A DNA stretch of 64,000 nucleotides from Nocardioides furvisabuli (GTDB taxonomy: Bacteria > Actinomycetota > Actinomycetes > Propionibacteriales > Nocardioidaceae), in NCBI RefSeq assembly GCF_021083185.1, contig NZ_JAIGQB010000008.1, positions 1-64,000 on the forward strand, written 5' to 3'. Made by a program: the position numbers and the translations under genes. This document shows, in pieces, positions 34,515-43,667 of the stretch. The notes beneath the pieces were generated by a model. The model was not told the origin of the DNA. It saw only the letters and a program-made list of their open reading frames with translations, and searched no databases. The stretch's first letter is position 1, and each line of letters starts with the position of its first letter.

Positions 34515-35143
34515 GCTGGACGCGTGAAGAGATGGCCGCACGGGCGGCCGCGGAGCTGAGCGACGGGTCCTACGTCAACCTCGGGATCGGGCTCCCAACA
34601 CTGGTGCCGAACTACGTACCTGACAACGTCGAGCTGGTGCTCCAGTCTGAAAACGGCGTGCTCGGCACCGGTGCCTACCCCCTCGATGGAGACGAGGACG
34701 CCGACCTCATCAACGCCGGCAAGGAGACCGTCACGCTGCGGCCCGGCGCATCGTTCTTCGACTCGGCCACGTCGTTCGGGATGATCCGCGGCGGCAAGAT
34801 CGACGCCGCGATCCTCGGCGCCATGCAGGTCTCGGCGGTTGGCGACATCGCCAACTGGATGATCCCCGGCAAGATGGTCAAGGGCATGGGCGGCGCGATG
34901 GACCTGGTCCACGGCGCCACCCGGGTCATCGTGCTCATGGAGCACGTCGCTCGCGACGGGTCGTACAAGATCGTCAACGACTGCTCACTGCCCTACACGG
35001 GCCGTGGCGTCGTGCAGCGGATCATCACCGACCTCGGCGTCCTCGACATCACCGCCGACGGACTGCAGCTCGTCGAGCTCGCGACAGCCGTCACCATCGA
35101 CGAGGTGCGGGAGAAGACCGAGCCTCAGGTGCTCGCCGGGTGA
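34511..35143 (+). CDS. scoB: CoA-transferase subunit B (3-oxoacid CoA-transferase type)
   Basis: A 210-residue subunit carrying the catalytic residue: [20 protein letters not shown] near residue 40 has the Glu of the S-E-N-G motif that forms the CoA thioester. The G-rich region [18 protein letters not shown] and [20 protein letters not shown] are family hallmarks. Together with scoA it makes the usual A2B2 enzyme. The gene ends 17 bp before a convergent LuxR-type regulator. Confidence 0.93.
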   Translation: MSWTREEMAARAAAELSDGSYVNLGIGLPTLVPNYVPDNVELVLQSENGVLGTGAYPLDGDEDADLINAGKETVTLRPGASFFDSATSFGMIRGGKIDAAILGAMQVSAVGDIANWMIPGKMVKGMGGAMDLVHGATRVIVLMEHVARDGSYKIVNDCSLPYTGRGVVQRIITDLGVLDITADGLQLVELATAVTIDEVREKTEPQVLAG

Positions 35144-35159
35144 GCCGTGTGGCGCCCGG

Positions 35160-36017
35160 TCAATCGATCCAACCCGCGGTCCGGGCCGCTGCGATCGCTT
35201 GGACACGATTGGTGCAGTCGAGCTTGCGCATCAGGTCCTGCAGGTAGGACTTGACCGTGTTGGGCAGCAGGCCGAGGTTCTCGGCGATCTGTCGGTTGGA
35301 CAACCCGCGGGCTGCCTCGACCAGGACCTGCATCTCGCGGCGAGTCAGTCGGGAGCCGTTGGGAAGTTCGACGCCGCGGTCGACGGCAAGGCCACCGTCG
35401 AGCCGTTGTCGGATGCGGTCGAGTCGCGCGCTCATCGCGGCGTTGCCAAGTTCAGCTGAGACCTCGCCAAGCTCCCGGACTACGGCAGCAAGCTCGATGG
35501 TGTTCGCCGTCGAGCTCAGAGCAGCCGAACCCGCCTGAAGCTGTGCCAGGCGCGCTTGGACCTCGTCCTCGACGAGGATCTCGTGCTGCAGTCGACGTCG
35601 TAGCGGTTCGAGGGTGTCGAACCATCGGTCGCCGATCGAGACCTCGGTGGTGCTCGCGAGGTAGACGAGCGCACGAGGTGTGCCGGCAACGACGATCGGA
35701 ATGGCGACCGCCGTCACCAGCGACTCAGAGCGAACCGCGTGGTCGTAGTGGTGCGTGATCCCGCTGGCGGCCTCATAGTTCTCGACGCTCGTAGGACGCA
35801 CAAGCGCCAGCGCCTTGCCGCCGAGTCCCGTCCGGGAGACGACTTCGAGGTTGTTGAGAGCCTTCGTCCTCGCACCTACCGTCGACATGATGTGAAGCGA
35901 GCCGGACTTCTCGTCGACGACCCCGCCGAAGGCCAAGTCCATGCCACCGACGCTGCGCCAGGCGGGCATGGCGGGGCTCAGACGATTGAGGACCGCGTCA
36001 GTTGACGCAGGCACCAC
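35160..36017 (-). CDS. GAF-LuxR transcriptional regulator
   Basis: About 285 residues. GTG codons at 36023, 36017 and 36014 are possible; AGGAGG ends 5 nt before the one at 36017, so I choose that. Residues ~15-145 form a GAF-like sensor domain (SGSLHIMSTVGAR, SLVTAVAIPIVVAG, ALVYLASTTEV). The C-terminal 65 residues are a LuxR helix-turn-helix (LTRREMQVLVEAARGLSNRQ, IAENLGLLPNTVKSYLQDLM). It is of the kind found with acyl-CoA and aromatic catabolic genes and is convergent with scoAB, so these may be targets. The ligand is unknown. Confidence 0.88.
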   Translation of the reverse strand: MVPASTDAVLNRLSPAMPAWRSVGGMDLAFGGVVDEKSGSLHIMSTVGARTKALNNLEVVSRTGLGGKALALVRPTSVENYEAASGITHHYDHAVRSESLVTAVAIPIVVAGTPRALVYLASTTEVSIGDRWFDTLEPLRRRLQHEILVEDEVQARLAQLQAGSAALSSTANTIELAAVVRELGEVSAELGNAAMSARLDRIRQRLDGGLAVDRGVELPNGSRLTRREMQVLVEAARGLSNRQIAENLGLLPNTVKSYLQDLMRKLDCTNRVQAIAAARTAGWID

Positions 36018-36107
36018 GCTCACCTCCTGTGATCGAGCAGCGATTGACGCGGCGACACCCCAGAGAAGCTGGCCCGGGGCTGCGCGCGGCGAGTGAGGTT
36101 CTGGACC

Positions 36108-37103
36108 TCACCTCCTTTGCGCGGTCTCCTTTGCGGTCGGTGCGGAGCCCGCGGCCAACGCATTGGCGAGGAACCCAGTGACCGCCCCCAGCCCGCGTGG
36201 GTAGGCCGCCAGGGCAGGCATCGTGATGAAGTCGTGAAACGATCCGTCGAAACGAGCGACCTCGGCGGGAGTTCCGGCGCCTTCGAGGAGCTCGGCGTAG
36301 TGGAGACCGTCGTCGCGAAGCGGATCGTGTCCGGCCACGACCACCAGTGCCGGAGGCAGGTCGGCGAAGGAGCTCGCGTTGGCCGGGGTCGCCCGCGGAT
36401 CGGTTCGGTCAGCCTCCGTGCGCAGGTACTGATCCCAGAACCAGACCGTGTCGGCGGCAGTCAGCAGGGGGGCGTTGGCATTGTCGATCCACGAGGGCCG
36501 GTCAACTGCATACTCGGTCGCCGGACACAACAACACCTGGGCGGCCAGAGGCATGGCGTTGCCCCGGTCCAGATGCGTGATGGCCGCCGCGATGTTGGCT
36601 CCTGCGCTGTCGCCGCCGATCGCGACGAGCGACGGATCCAGGCCCAGCGTGGGCGCCGAGCCGCGGAGCCAGGCCAAGGCCGCCTGGCAGTCCTCGACCG
36701 GAATCGGAAACTTGTGCTCTGGTGCCAGGCGATATTCCACCGATGCCACTGCGATGCCGAGCGTGCAGACGATATCGCGCGCCAGGTAGTCGACGCCGCC
36801 GTCGATGGATCCCATCGTCCAACCACCACCGTGGATGTAGAGCAGGACGGGGACCGGCCCGGCCGAGTCGGGCCGATACAGGCGCACCCGAACGTCTCCG
36901 TGTGGACCCGGGGCTTGGTGCTCACTCACCCGGTGCACCTCGGCCGCCGGCGGCGTCTGGGTGTTCGCTTGCTCTCCGAACGCTCGGACGCCGTCGACGC
37001 CCAGACCGGACAGACCGGCGGGAAGGAGGACGGCGAACTGGTCGGCGACCGCCTTCGCGTCCGGGTCGAGCGGGGCGGTGGTGTGGTTGGTTGTGGTGGA
37101 CAC
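36108..37103 (-). CDS. Alpha/beta hydrolase, hormone-sensitive lipase family
   Basis: About 331 residues. ATG 37118 overlaps the monooxygenase stop, but AGGAG lies between it and GTG 37103, so I take the GTG (VSTTTNHTTAPLDP). HSL-family motifs: oxyanion HGGGW at 91-95, nucleophile GGDSAGANIAA at 163-173, and late Asp/His in VVAGHDPLRDDGLHYAE and SFHDFITMP. It hydrolyses an ester. It directly follows a Baeyer-Villiger monooxygenase, so the natural substrate may be the ester that this enzyme makes from a ketone. Confidence 0.9.
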   Translation of the reverse strand: MSTTTNHTTAPLDPDAKAVADQFAVLLPAGLSGLGVDGVRAFGEQANTQTPPAAEVHRVSEHQAPGPHGDVRVRLYRPDSAGPVPVLLYIHGGGWTMGSIDGGVDYLARDIVCTLGIAVASVEYRLAPEHKFPIPVEDCQAALAWLRGSAPTLGLDPSLVAIGGDSAGANIAAAITHLDRGNAMPLAAQVLLCPATEYAVDRPSWIDNANAPLLTAADTVWFWDQYLRTEADRTDPRATPANASSFADLPPALVVVAGHDPLRDDGLHYAELLEGAGTPAEVARFDGSFHDFITMPALAAYPRGLGAVTGFLANALAAGSAPTAKETAQRR

Positions 37104-37114
37104 AGTTGTTCTCC

Positions 37115-38959
37115 TCATGGCCGGGCGGCCAGGTTGGCGGTCGCAGGGGTGTGCAGGGTCAGACCTTCGAAGGTGCCAGCTGCCCACCAGCGGTCGATCA
37201 TGTTCCAGTAGTCGACCTCACTGATCCGGTAGACGTCGGTGAAAAAGGCACGCGAGATGTCGCCCTGGCCGCTGTAGTAGCCGGGCGTACACGTCGAGAC
37301 GTAGTGCAGGTGTGGCTGGGCTGCAGCGCGGACAGTCTCGACCCAGGCGTCCTGGGCCTCGAGGACAGGTTCGATGGTGCTGACGCCATGGTCGAGCGCG
37401 TGGGCGATGATGCGCGCGGCGTGGTGAGCCTTGCGATCCAACATGTACGTGTAGTTCACCAGATAGGCGTTCTGGCTCAGGCCCAGCTCGAGGAAGTTGG
37501 GGAAGCCGTGGGTGAACTGACCGTGGAGGGTCTTGGTCCCGTCGGCGAAGTGGTCGGCCAACGACAGTCCGTCGCGGCCGATGATGTCGTAGCCGTAGCG
37601 GGATGATGTCGAGCTGCCGGTTTCGAAGCCTGTGGCGAAGATGATGAGGTCGACGTCGTACGCGGTGCCGTCGACGACCAGGCCGGTCCCGGTGATGCCC
37701 TCGATGCCGCCTGGGGCCGAGACGAGCTTGACCGTGGGGCGATTGAACGCCGGGTAGTACTCGTCATTGAACACGGGTCGTTTGCAGAGGAAGCCGTACC
37801 AGGGCTTGAGCCCCTCAGCCGTATTCGGGTCCTCGACGATCCCGTTGATCCGGTCGTGGATGGCGTGGGTTGCGTTCATGTCCGCGATCTCGGCCAGCGC
37901 CATCTGGTCCTCCAGGGGCAGCGAGGCCGGCGGCACGTCGACCAGTTTGCGGCCCGTGGCGTTGGGAAAGACCTCGGTCCAGAAGTCTCCGACGAAGTTC
38001 TCGTCGGGATCGTGCCCGTTGACAACGTTGTTGAAGTTGTGGATCCGGTCCGCTTGCCACCCTGGCTCGAGGTCTGCGGCCCAAGCCGGATCGGTGGGCT
38101 TGTTGGCCCGGACACCTACCGTGCTCGGGGTTCGCTGGACGACAAGCAACTCTTTCGCGTACTCGGCGAGGTAAGGGACCGCCTGGATGGCCGTGGCACC
38201 CGTGCCGACGATTGCGACCCGCTTGTCGCGCAGGTTCTCCAAGCCACCGTGCTGGTCGCCACCGGTGTAGTCGTAGTCCCATCGGCTGGTGTGGAAGATC
38301 TTGCCGCGGAAGTCGTTGATCCCCGGCAGTCTGGGAACCTGCGGCTTGCTGAGGGGACCGTTCGAGCGGAGAAGGAACCTGGCACGGATGACGTCGCCTC
38401 GGTCGGTCCGCACCTCCCAGCGAGCCACGTCGGCCTGCCACTCGGTCGCGATCACGGTGGTCTGGAACAAGGCGGTGCGGTAGAGGTCGAAGTGCCGACC
38501 GATCCGCTGCGCGTGCTCGAAGATCTCGTCGCCATCGGCGTAGCGCTTGCTCGGCACATAGCCGGTCTCATCGAGCAGCGGCATGTAGATGTGCGACTCG
38601 ACGTCGCACTGCACACCCGGGTAGCGGTTCCAGTACCAGGTTCCGCCGAAGTCGCCCCCGTGCTCGATGATGCGGAAGTCGGTGACTCCCTGCTCGGTCA
38701 GGCGCGCGCCGGCGCACAAGCCACCGAACCCTCCCCCGAGGATCGCAACCTCGACATCCTCGATGAGAGCGTCACGTACGACGGGATCGGCGAAGCGGTC
38801 GACGTACTCGAGCTCCAGCACATCGGACAGACCCTGGAACTGCCCCAAGGGCTCACGCTTCAGCCGCTTGTCGCGCTGCTCGGCGAAGCGTCGGCGCGTC
38901 TGGTCAGGATCGAAGTCGACACGGACAGGCGTGCCGGAGACGGGGAGTCTGACAGTCAT
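37115..38959 (-). CDS. Baeyer-Villiger flavin monooxygenase
   Basis: A 614-residue FAD/NADPH enzyme that inserts oxygen next to a ketone to give an ester or lactone. FAD fingerprint GGGFGG is at 75-80; the NADPH fingerprint GTGATA is at 252-257; the BVMO motif [14 protein letters not shown] is at 217-230. An N-terminal extension of ~65 residues before the FAD fold is like that of steroid/cyclopentadecanone-type enzymes. ATG 38959 has AAGGAA 8 nt before it. The esterase downstream overlaps by a few bases and forms the second step. An inverted repeat with a TTGACA box about 130 bp upstream is the likely promoter. Confidence 0.93.
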   Translation of the reverse strand: MTVRLPVSGTPVRVDFDPDQTRRRFAEQRDKRLKREPLGQFQGLSDVLELEYVDRFADPVVRDALIEDVEVAILGGGFGGLCAGARLTEQGVTDFRIIEHGGDFGGTWYWNRYPGVQCDVESHIYMPLLDETGYVPSKRYADGDEIFEHAQRIGRHFDLYRTALFQTTVIATEWQADVARWEVRTDRGDVIRARFLLRSNGPLSKPQVPRLPGINDFRGKIFHTSRWDYDYTGGDQHGGLENLRDKRVAIVGTGATAIQAVPYLAEYAKELLVVQRTPSTVGVRANKPTDPAWAADLEPGWQADRIHNFNNVVNGHDPDENFVGDFWTEVFPNATGRKLVDVPPASLPLEDQMALAEIADMNATHAIHDRINGIVEDPNTAEGLKPWYGFLCKRPVFNDEYYPAFNRPTVKLVSAPGGIEGITGTGLVVDGTAYDVDLIIFATGFETGSSTSSRYGYDIIGRDGLSLADHFADGTKTLHGQFTHGFPNFLELGLSQNAYLVNYTYMLDRKAHHAARIIAHALDHGVSTIEPVLEAQDAWVETVRAAAQPHLHYVSTCTPGYYSGQGDISRAFFTDVYRISEVDYWNMIDRWWAAGTFEGLTLHTPATANLAARP

Positions 38960-39085
38960 ATCGGCGTTCCTTTGCTCGAGGGACAGTCGGCCGCGTTCGG
39001 TGTCGGGGCGATCCCGCACCGGCCGGAGCCGTGAATTGGGCCTGTGATGCACGACATACAAAGGCAGGCCGTGAACCTCTCACGC

Positions 39086-39103
39086 GACACAGTGTTGTGT
39101 CAA
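39086..39103 (-). promoter_or_regulatory. Probable monooxygenase promoter/operator
   Basis: On the minus strand TTGACA (39098-39103) is followed by ACACTGTGTC. The + strand shows GACACAGTGTTGTGTC (39086-39101), an inverted repeat with 6-bp arms around a 4-bp centre. The -35-like box is thus overlapped by a palindrome 127 bp before the monooxygenase start. A good -10 is not obvious (AGAGGT at 17-bp spacing). Confidence 0.4.
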
Positions 39104-39241
39104 GCATCACAGAGTCGTATGCCTAGCCGAAAGCGAAAGGGTGACGATTGACACGACCCAACGTCGAGTGGGTGGTCCACCTCGTAGCCATCACGCACGC
39201 AATCACGATGGTGATTCCCCCCGAAGGGTTCGACCGGCAGC

Positions 39242-39382
39242 ATGGCCGAACAGCCCGACCAGACCGCCCAAGCCGTCGACTGCGACGGCTGGAGGCATAC
39301 AGGAGACCTCGCCGTCATGGACGACTCCGGATACGTCCAGATCACTGGTCGCATCAAGCATGGTGATGAGCGGACTCACTGA
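39242..39382 (+). pseudogene. Fragment of an acyl-CoA synthetase (AMP-binding) gene
   Basis: A 46-residue frame beginning [17 protein letters not shown], then [20 protein letters not shown] and IKHGDERTH before a stop. It matches the hinge region of adenylate-forming ligases (compare [16 protein letters not shown] and [13 protein letters not shown] in the intact enzyme at 30522-32150). The ligase ends just past the hinge, and no N-terminal domain remains. It sits in a 506-bp region between the monooxygenase and the TetR gene that otherwise holds no gene. Confidence 0.65.
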
Positions 39383-39465
39383 AGCCGACAGCGGCGTCAC
39401 CAGGTGAGGTCAGCGGAACCATGCGCAGAGGTCGAGGAGCGATCGCTTACTCGTATCCTGCTGCA

Positions 39466-40113
39466 ATGCCAACAGAACCGGTGAAGCCCACACTCGCAAG
39501 ACGAACGTCTCTGCGAGACGAGCAGAAGCGGATGACGCGCGAACGGCTGGTTGCGGCAGGTTACGAGACCTTTATCAAGTCTGGGTATTCCGCCACTGCG
39601 ATCCGCGACATCACCGACGCGGCCGACGTGAACCGCGCGACCTTCTACCTGCACTTCGCAGGTAAGTCAGAACTCTTCCTGGCGGTGATCGAACACCAGC
39701 TCGCGAGGAGTGCATTCGCCCATTGGGACACACTTGACGCCGCCTTGACGAGTGGTAGCCGCGCCTCGATCCGCGCGTGGCTGGAGGATGCCGCACGCTG
39801 GTGGTTGGACAACGCGGCGTTTGTCTCCGCCTGGAACGAAGCTGTTGCAGTCGACGCCACGCTGCGAGCGTCGCCACGGGGTGTCTACGATCGCATCGGG
39901 CGTTCGTTGGCCCAGTTCGAGAGTTCGCTGCCAGAAGGCCCGGAAAGACAACGCGGCGTCCTCCGCGTCGAGATGCTGGTCATGCTGCTCAACAGCGTGC
40001 TGACCCAGTACTTGCAGCCCGAAACACCACAGGCCGAGCGGGCCGGCGCGCTGGACGCGCTCACCGAGATCTGGTGCGCAACGCTTCGCGTCCCTGAAGG
40101 CTCGGCCGAGTGA
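39466..40113 (+). CDS. TetR-family transcriptional regulator
   Basis: A 215-residue regulator starting MPTEPVKPTLARRTSL at 39466. The DNA-binding part is TRERLVAAGYETFIKSGYSA, TAIRDITDAADVNRATFYLHF, which is standard TetR. The ligand domain is helical, with tryptophans (AHWDTLD, ARWWLDNAAFVSAWN). It may be leaderless: TATCCT at 39454-39459 lies 6 nt before the ATG and no ribosome site is seen. It is the only TetR gene in this catabolic region, so it is one candidate for the regulator of the 18-bp palindromes 7 kb away. That is only a guess from position. Confidence 0.88.
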   Translation: MPTEPVKPTLARRTSLRDEQKRMTRERLVAAGYETFIKSGYSATAIRDITDAADVNRATFYLHFAGKSELFLAVIEHQLARSAFAHWDTLDAALTSGSRASIRAWLEDAARWWLDNAAFVSAWNEAVAVDATLRASPRGVYDRIGRSLAQFESSLPEGPERQRGVLRVEMLVMLLNSVLTQYLQPETPQAERAGALDALTEIWCATLRVPEGSAE

Positions 40114-40124
40114 GGGAACCGGTG

Positions 40125-40138
40125 AAGCGGGCCCGCTT
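40125..40138. terminator. GC palindrome after the TetR gene
   Basis: AAGCGGGCCCGCTT, a perfect 14-bp palindrome 12 bp after the TetR stop codon. It could fold as a short terminator hairpin or be a protein site. No U tract follows. The rest of the gap to 40306 holds nothing I recognise. Confidence 0.35.
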
Positions 40139-40306
40139 GCCCGTCGACCATGGATAGAAGTTGATCGCAGCACAACCGCTGAAGACCGTCGCCGACGCCG
40201 AGTAAGCCAGCCCCTGCGGGGTCGATTGGTACATCGACAGAAGGCTCCACGCAACCTTGGAAAGCGTCCCATCCGGTCGAGTACGAGCAAGCCCACTACG
40301 CTGCTC

Positions 40307-41563
40307 TCAACCGAGAGCCGCACCCCGTAGAGGAGCGGCCGAGAACCTGGGGCGGTTCAGGCTGCCTTTCGACAACAACGCCACAACCTCAACATGTGAA
40401 GTCATCGGGAACAGGTCGAAGGCCCGGACCGCGGTGAGCTCGTAGCCGTGCTCGGCGAAGATCGCCACGTCGCGCCCCAGCGCTGCGGGGTCGCCGGCGA
40501 CGTACGCCACCGCGCGGGGGCGACGGTCGACGACCTGCTCGACCACGGCCCGCTTCGCTCCCTCCCGCGGAGGGTCGAGGACGACGAGGTCGAAGGGTTC
40601 GTCGAAGCCGTCGCGCAGCACCCTGTCGGTCGGGCCGCACTCGACCACCGCGCTCTCGAGGGCGGAGAGGTTGGTGCGCGCGTGCTGGCAGGCGCCGCGG
40701 TCTCCCTCGACGGCGACGACGCGCGCGCCCGTCACCTCGCCCACGAAGCGGGCGAAGAGGCCGACGCCGGAGTAGAGGTCGAGCGCCCGCTCCCCCGGCT
40801 GCGGCGCCAGCACGTCGAGCACTGCCTCCACGAGCACGCGGGGCGCCTCGGGATGGACCTGCCAGAAGCCGTCGGCCGCGACGGTGAACGCGTGGGTACG
40901 GCCGGCCGCGGTGACGTCGTGCTGGACCAGGCCCCGGGCCACGACCTCGTCCGGTCCGGCGGGTCCATCCGCATCGACGGGACGCGCCCCCTCGGCGGCG
41001 ATGAGGCAGTCGTCGATCGCGACGAGCTCGTGGGAGCGGTGGGCGCGCATCGCGGGCCGACCGTCGGGCAGCACGGCGTAGCGCTGACGCGTACGCCACC
41101 GCAGGCCGTCGTCGGGGCGACCCGGCACGGGCACCGCCTCGACCCGGAGTCCGGCGACGAGCGGTGAGGACGCGTCGAGACGTCCCAGGCGCACGAGCTG
41201 CTCGCGGACGACCGCGGTCTTCAGGTCGCGCTGGGCAGGCACGGCGACGTGCTGGAAGTCGCAGCCGCCGCACTTCCCGGGGCCGGCGTACGCGCACGGC
41301 GCCTCGACTCGGTCGGGCGAGCGCGACAGGACCGACACGGCATCGCCGCGCCAGAAGCGGTCGCCGTCGGTGCCCTCGGTGATCTCGACGACCACCCGTT
41401 CGCCCGGGATCGCGTGTCGCACGAAGACCACCCGGGACTCGGGCTCGGGCAGCCGGGCGACGCAGTGGCCGCCGTGGGCGACCGGACCGACCTCGGCCTC
41501 GAAGCGCTCCCCCACCCGCGAGCGTCCGCGCGGCTTGCGGGGACGGTAGGAGCCGCGGCTCAC
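40307..41563 (-). CDS. TrmA/RlmD-type RNA methyltransferase homologue lacking the catalytic Cys
   Basis: A 418-residue protein with an N-terminal TRAM-like domain, a [4Fe-4S] motif (CAYAGPGKCGGCDFQHV plus Cys in AIDDCLIA) and a class I SAM domain (LDLYSGVGLFARFVGEV, VLDPPREGAKRAVVEQ). These enzymes make 5-methyluridine in rRNA or tRNA using a Cys nucleophile in Y-V-S/A-C-D/N-P. Here that motif reads YVAGDPAALGRD, with Gly at residue 357. The C-terminus extends ~20 residues past the usual HVE-VALL end (SKGSLNRPRFSAAPLRGAALG). It may be inactive or act otherwise. The start overlaps the end of the permease gene. Confidence 0.85.
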   Translation of the reverse strand: MSRGSYRPRKPRGRSRVGERFEAEVGPVAHGGHCVARLPEPESRVVFVRHAIPGERVVVEITEGTDGDRFWRGDAVSVLSRSPDRVEAPCAYAGPGKCGGCDFQHVAVPAQRDLKTAVVREQLVRLGRLDASSPLVAGLRVEAVPVPGRPDDGLRWRTRQRYAVLPDGRPAMRAHRSHELVAIDDCLIAAEGARPVDADGPAGPDEVVARGLVQHDVTAAGRTHAFTVAADGFWQVHPEAPRVLVEAVLDVLAPQPGERALDLYSGVGLFARFVGEVTGARVVAVEGDRGACQHARTNLSALESAVVECGPTDRVLRDGFDEPFDLVVLDPPREGAKRAVVEQVVDRRPRAVAYVAGDPAALGRDVAIFAEHGYELTAVRAFDLFPMTSHVEVVALLSKGSLNRPRFSAAPLRGAALG

Positions 41564-43611
41564 AGGTCGTCCCGGATGTCGGAGGGACGTTCGGAGGCCA
41601 CCCGGCCGCGACGCAGGTCACCGGCGTGCACGCGCGCCTCGTCCCACTTCTCGCGCTGCTGCGCGGCCTGGGAGGAGCGGAGCTGGTAGGGCACGGAGAT
41701 CACCATGACACCGGGGGTGAACAGCAGCCGACCCTTGAGGCGCAGGGCGGTCTGGTTGTGGAGCAGCTGCTCCCACCAGCGCCCGACGACGTACTCCGGG
41801 ATGTAGACCGCGACCACCCCGCGCGGGCTGGCCCGCCGGATCTCCTGGGTGTACTCCACGATCGGGCGCACCACCTCGCGGTAGGGCGAGTGCAGCACCT
41901 TGAGCGGGATGTCGAGGTGGCGCTCGTCCCACTCCTCGAGGAGCCGGTTGGTGGCCTTGGCATCGATGCTGACGTAGATCGCCTCGAGCACGTTGGGGCG
42001 TGTCGCGCGGGCGAAGGCCAGCGCCCGCAGGGTCGGCTTGTGCAGCTTGGAGGCCAGCACGATCGCGTGCACGCGTGTCGGCATCACCTTGTCCTGCTCG
42101 TCGGCGGCCAGCTCGAGCTCCACACGGTCGTAGTGGCGACCGATCGCCCGCATGACCACGTAGAAGAAGCCCATCGCCAGGATCGTGATCCAGGCGCCGG
42201 CGAGGAACTTGGTGACCACCACGATGACCAGCACGACGGCGGTCATGCAGAGGCCGAAGGTGTTGATCGCCCGCGAGCGCATCATCCGGCGACGCACGGC
42301 GGGGTCGGTCTCGGTCCTCAGGTGCCGTGTCCAGTGGCGGATCATCCCGAGCTGGCTGAGGTTGAAGGAGACGAAGACCCCGACGATGTAGAGCTGGATC
42401 AGCTTCGTCACCTCGGCGTCGAAGACCCAGATCAGCAGCATCGACATCGCGGCCAGGAAGACGATGCCGTTGCTGTAGGCCAGCCGGTCCCCCCGCGAGC
42501 CGAGCGAGCGCGGCGCGAGACCGTCCTGGGCGAGGATCGATCCGAGCACCGGGAAGCCGTTGAAGGCGGTGTTGGCAGCGAGCACCAAGATGATGCCGGT
42601 GACGGTGACCACGAAGTAGAAGCCGGGCGGGAAGTGGTCGAAGACCCCGGCCGCGATCTGGGAGATCACCGGGTGCTGCTCGTAGCCGGCGGGCAGCGCC
42701 GCACCCGACGCCGTGCGCAGCCGGTCGAGCTCGTGCGGGTCGACGTAGCGGATGGCCATCTGGTTGGCGAGGACGATGACGCTCATCATCATCGAGATGG
42801 CGATGAGGCCCAGCATCAACAACGTGGTGGCCGCGTTGCGGCTCTTGGGCTTGCGGAAGGCCGGTACGCCGTTGCTGATCGCCTCGACGCCGGTCAGGGC
42901 AGCACAGCCGGAGGAGAAGGCGCGCGCCAGCAGGAACATCAGCCCGATCTGGGTCAGCGGCTCCTCCCAGCCCGGTTGCGCCTCGATGACGAGCCCGGCG
43001 CTCTCGGCCTGGGGCAGGTCGCCCGACAACAGGCGGAGCAGGCCGTAGGCGCTCATGCCGAGGATGGACAGCATGAAGAGGTAGGTCGGCAACGCGAAGA
43101 ACGACCCCGACTCACGCACGCCGCGCAGGTTCATCGCAGCGAGCAGCACCACCGCGACCAGGCCGACGCTCGCCTCGTGCCCGATCAGCGCCGGGATCGC
43201 GCCGGCGGCGTACTGCGAGGCCGACGAGATCGACACCGCGACGGTCAGCACGTAGTCGACGAGCAGCGCGCTGGCCACCGTGAGGCCGGCGTTGCGACCC
43301 AGGTTGACCGACGCCACCTCGTAGTCGCCGCCACCGGAGGGGTAGGCGTGGACGGTCTGGCGGTAGCTCGCGATGACGGTGAGCATCACGACCGCGACGG
43401 CGAGGCCGATCTTCCACGACCAGACGTAGGAGGACGCGCCGGCCACGGCCAGCATGATGAAGATCTCATCGGGTGCGTAGGCCACCGACGACAGCGCGTC
43501 GCTGGCGAAGACGGGCAGCGCGATCCGCTTGGGCAGCAGGGTCTCCCCCAGCTGGCTGCTGCGCAGCTTGCGACCCAGCAGGATCCGCTTGGACACGTCG
43601 CCGACACTCAC
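41560..43611 (-). CDS. KimA-like potassium/APC-family transporter
   Basis: A 683-residue membrane protein starting at GTG 43611, with 12 predicted helices and a long cytoplasmic tail. The N-terminal text LLPKRIALPVFASDALSSVA, then SYRQTVHAYPSGGGDYEVAS and LVDYVLTVAVSISSASQYAA closely follows KimA (YdaO), the c-di-AMP-controlled K+/H+ symporter; FSSGCAALTGVEAISNGVPAF also agrees. It was long annotated as an amino acid permease. Two TrkA/RCK genes are divergent, 57 bp away, which supports potassium transport. K+ rather than another substrate is inference. It overlaps the methyltransferase by 4 bp. Confidence 0.87.
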   Translation of the reverse strand: MSVGDVSKRILLGRKLRSSQLGETLLPKRIALPVFASDALSSVAYAPDEIFIMLAVAGASSYVWSWKIGLAVAVVMLTVIASYRQTVHAYPSGGGDYEVASVNLGRNAGLTVASALLVDYVLTVAVSISSASQYAAGAIPALIGHEASVGLVAVVLLAAMNLRGVRESGSFFALPTYLFMLSILGMSAYGLLRLLSGDLPQAESAGLVIEAQPGWEEPLTQIGLMFLLARAFSSGCAALTGVEAISNGVPAFRKPKSRNAATTLLMLGLIAISMMMSVIVLANQMAIRYVDPHELDRLRTASGAALPAGYEQHPVISQIAAGVFDHFPPGFYFVVTVTGIILVLAANTAFNGFPVLGSILAQDGLAPRSLGSRGDRLAYSNGIVFLAAMSMLLIWVFDAEVTKLIQLYIVGVFVSFNLSQLGMIRHWTRHLRTETDPAVRRRMMRSRAINTFGLCMTAVVLVIVVVTKFLAGAWITILAMGFFYVVMRAIGRHYDRVELELAADEQDKVMPTRVHAIVLASKLHKPTLRALAFARATRPNVLEAIYVSIDAKATNRLLEEWDERHLDIPLKVLHSPYREVVRPIVEYTQEIRRASPRGVVAVYIPEYVVGRWWEQLLHNQTALRLKGRLLFTPGVMVISVPYQLRSSQAAQQREKWDEARVHAGDLRRGRVASERPSDIRDDL

Positions 43612-43667
43612 AGGCCGGAAGCCTAGACCCGCAGGCGCCCAGATCCTCGCTGGGATACGGTTCCCGT

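Noticed and set aside
41626..43626. A 666-codon plus-strand frame opposite the KimA-like gene
   Set aside because: Antisense of a well-conserved membrane protein, with no motif of its own.
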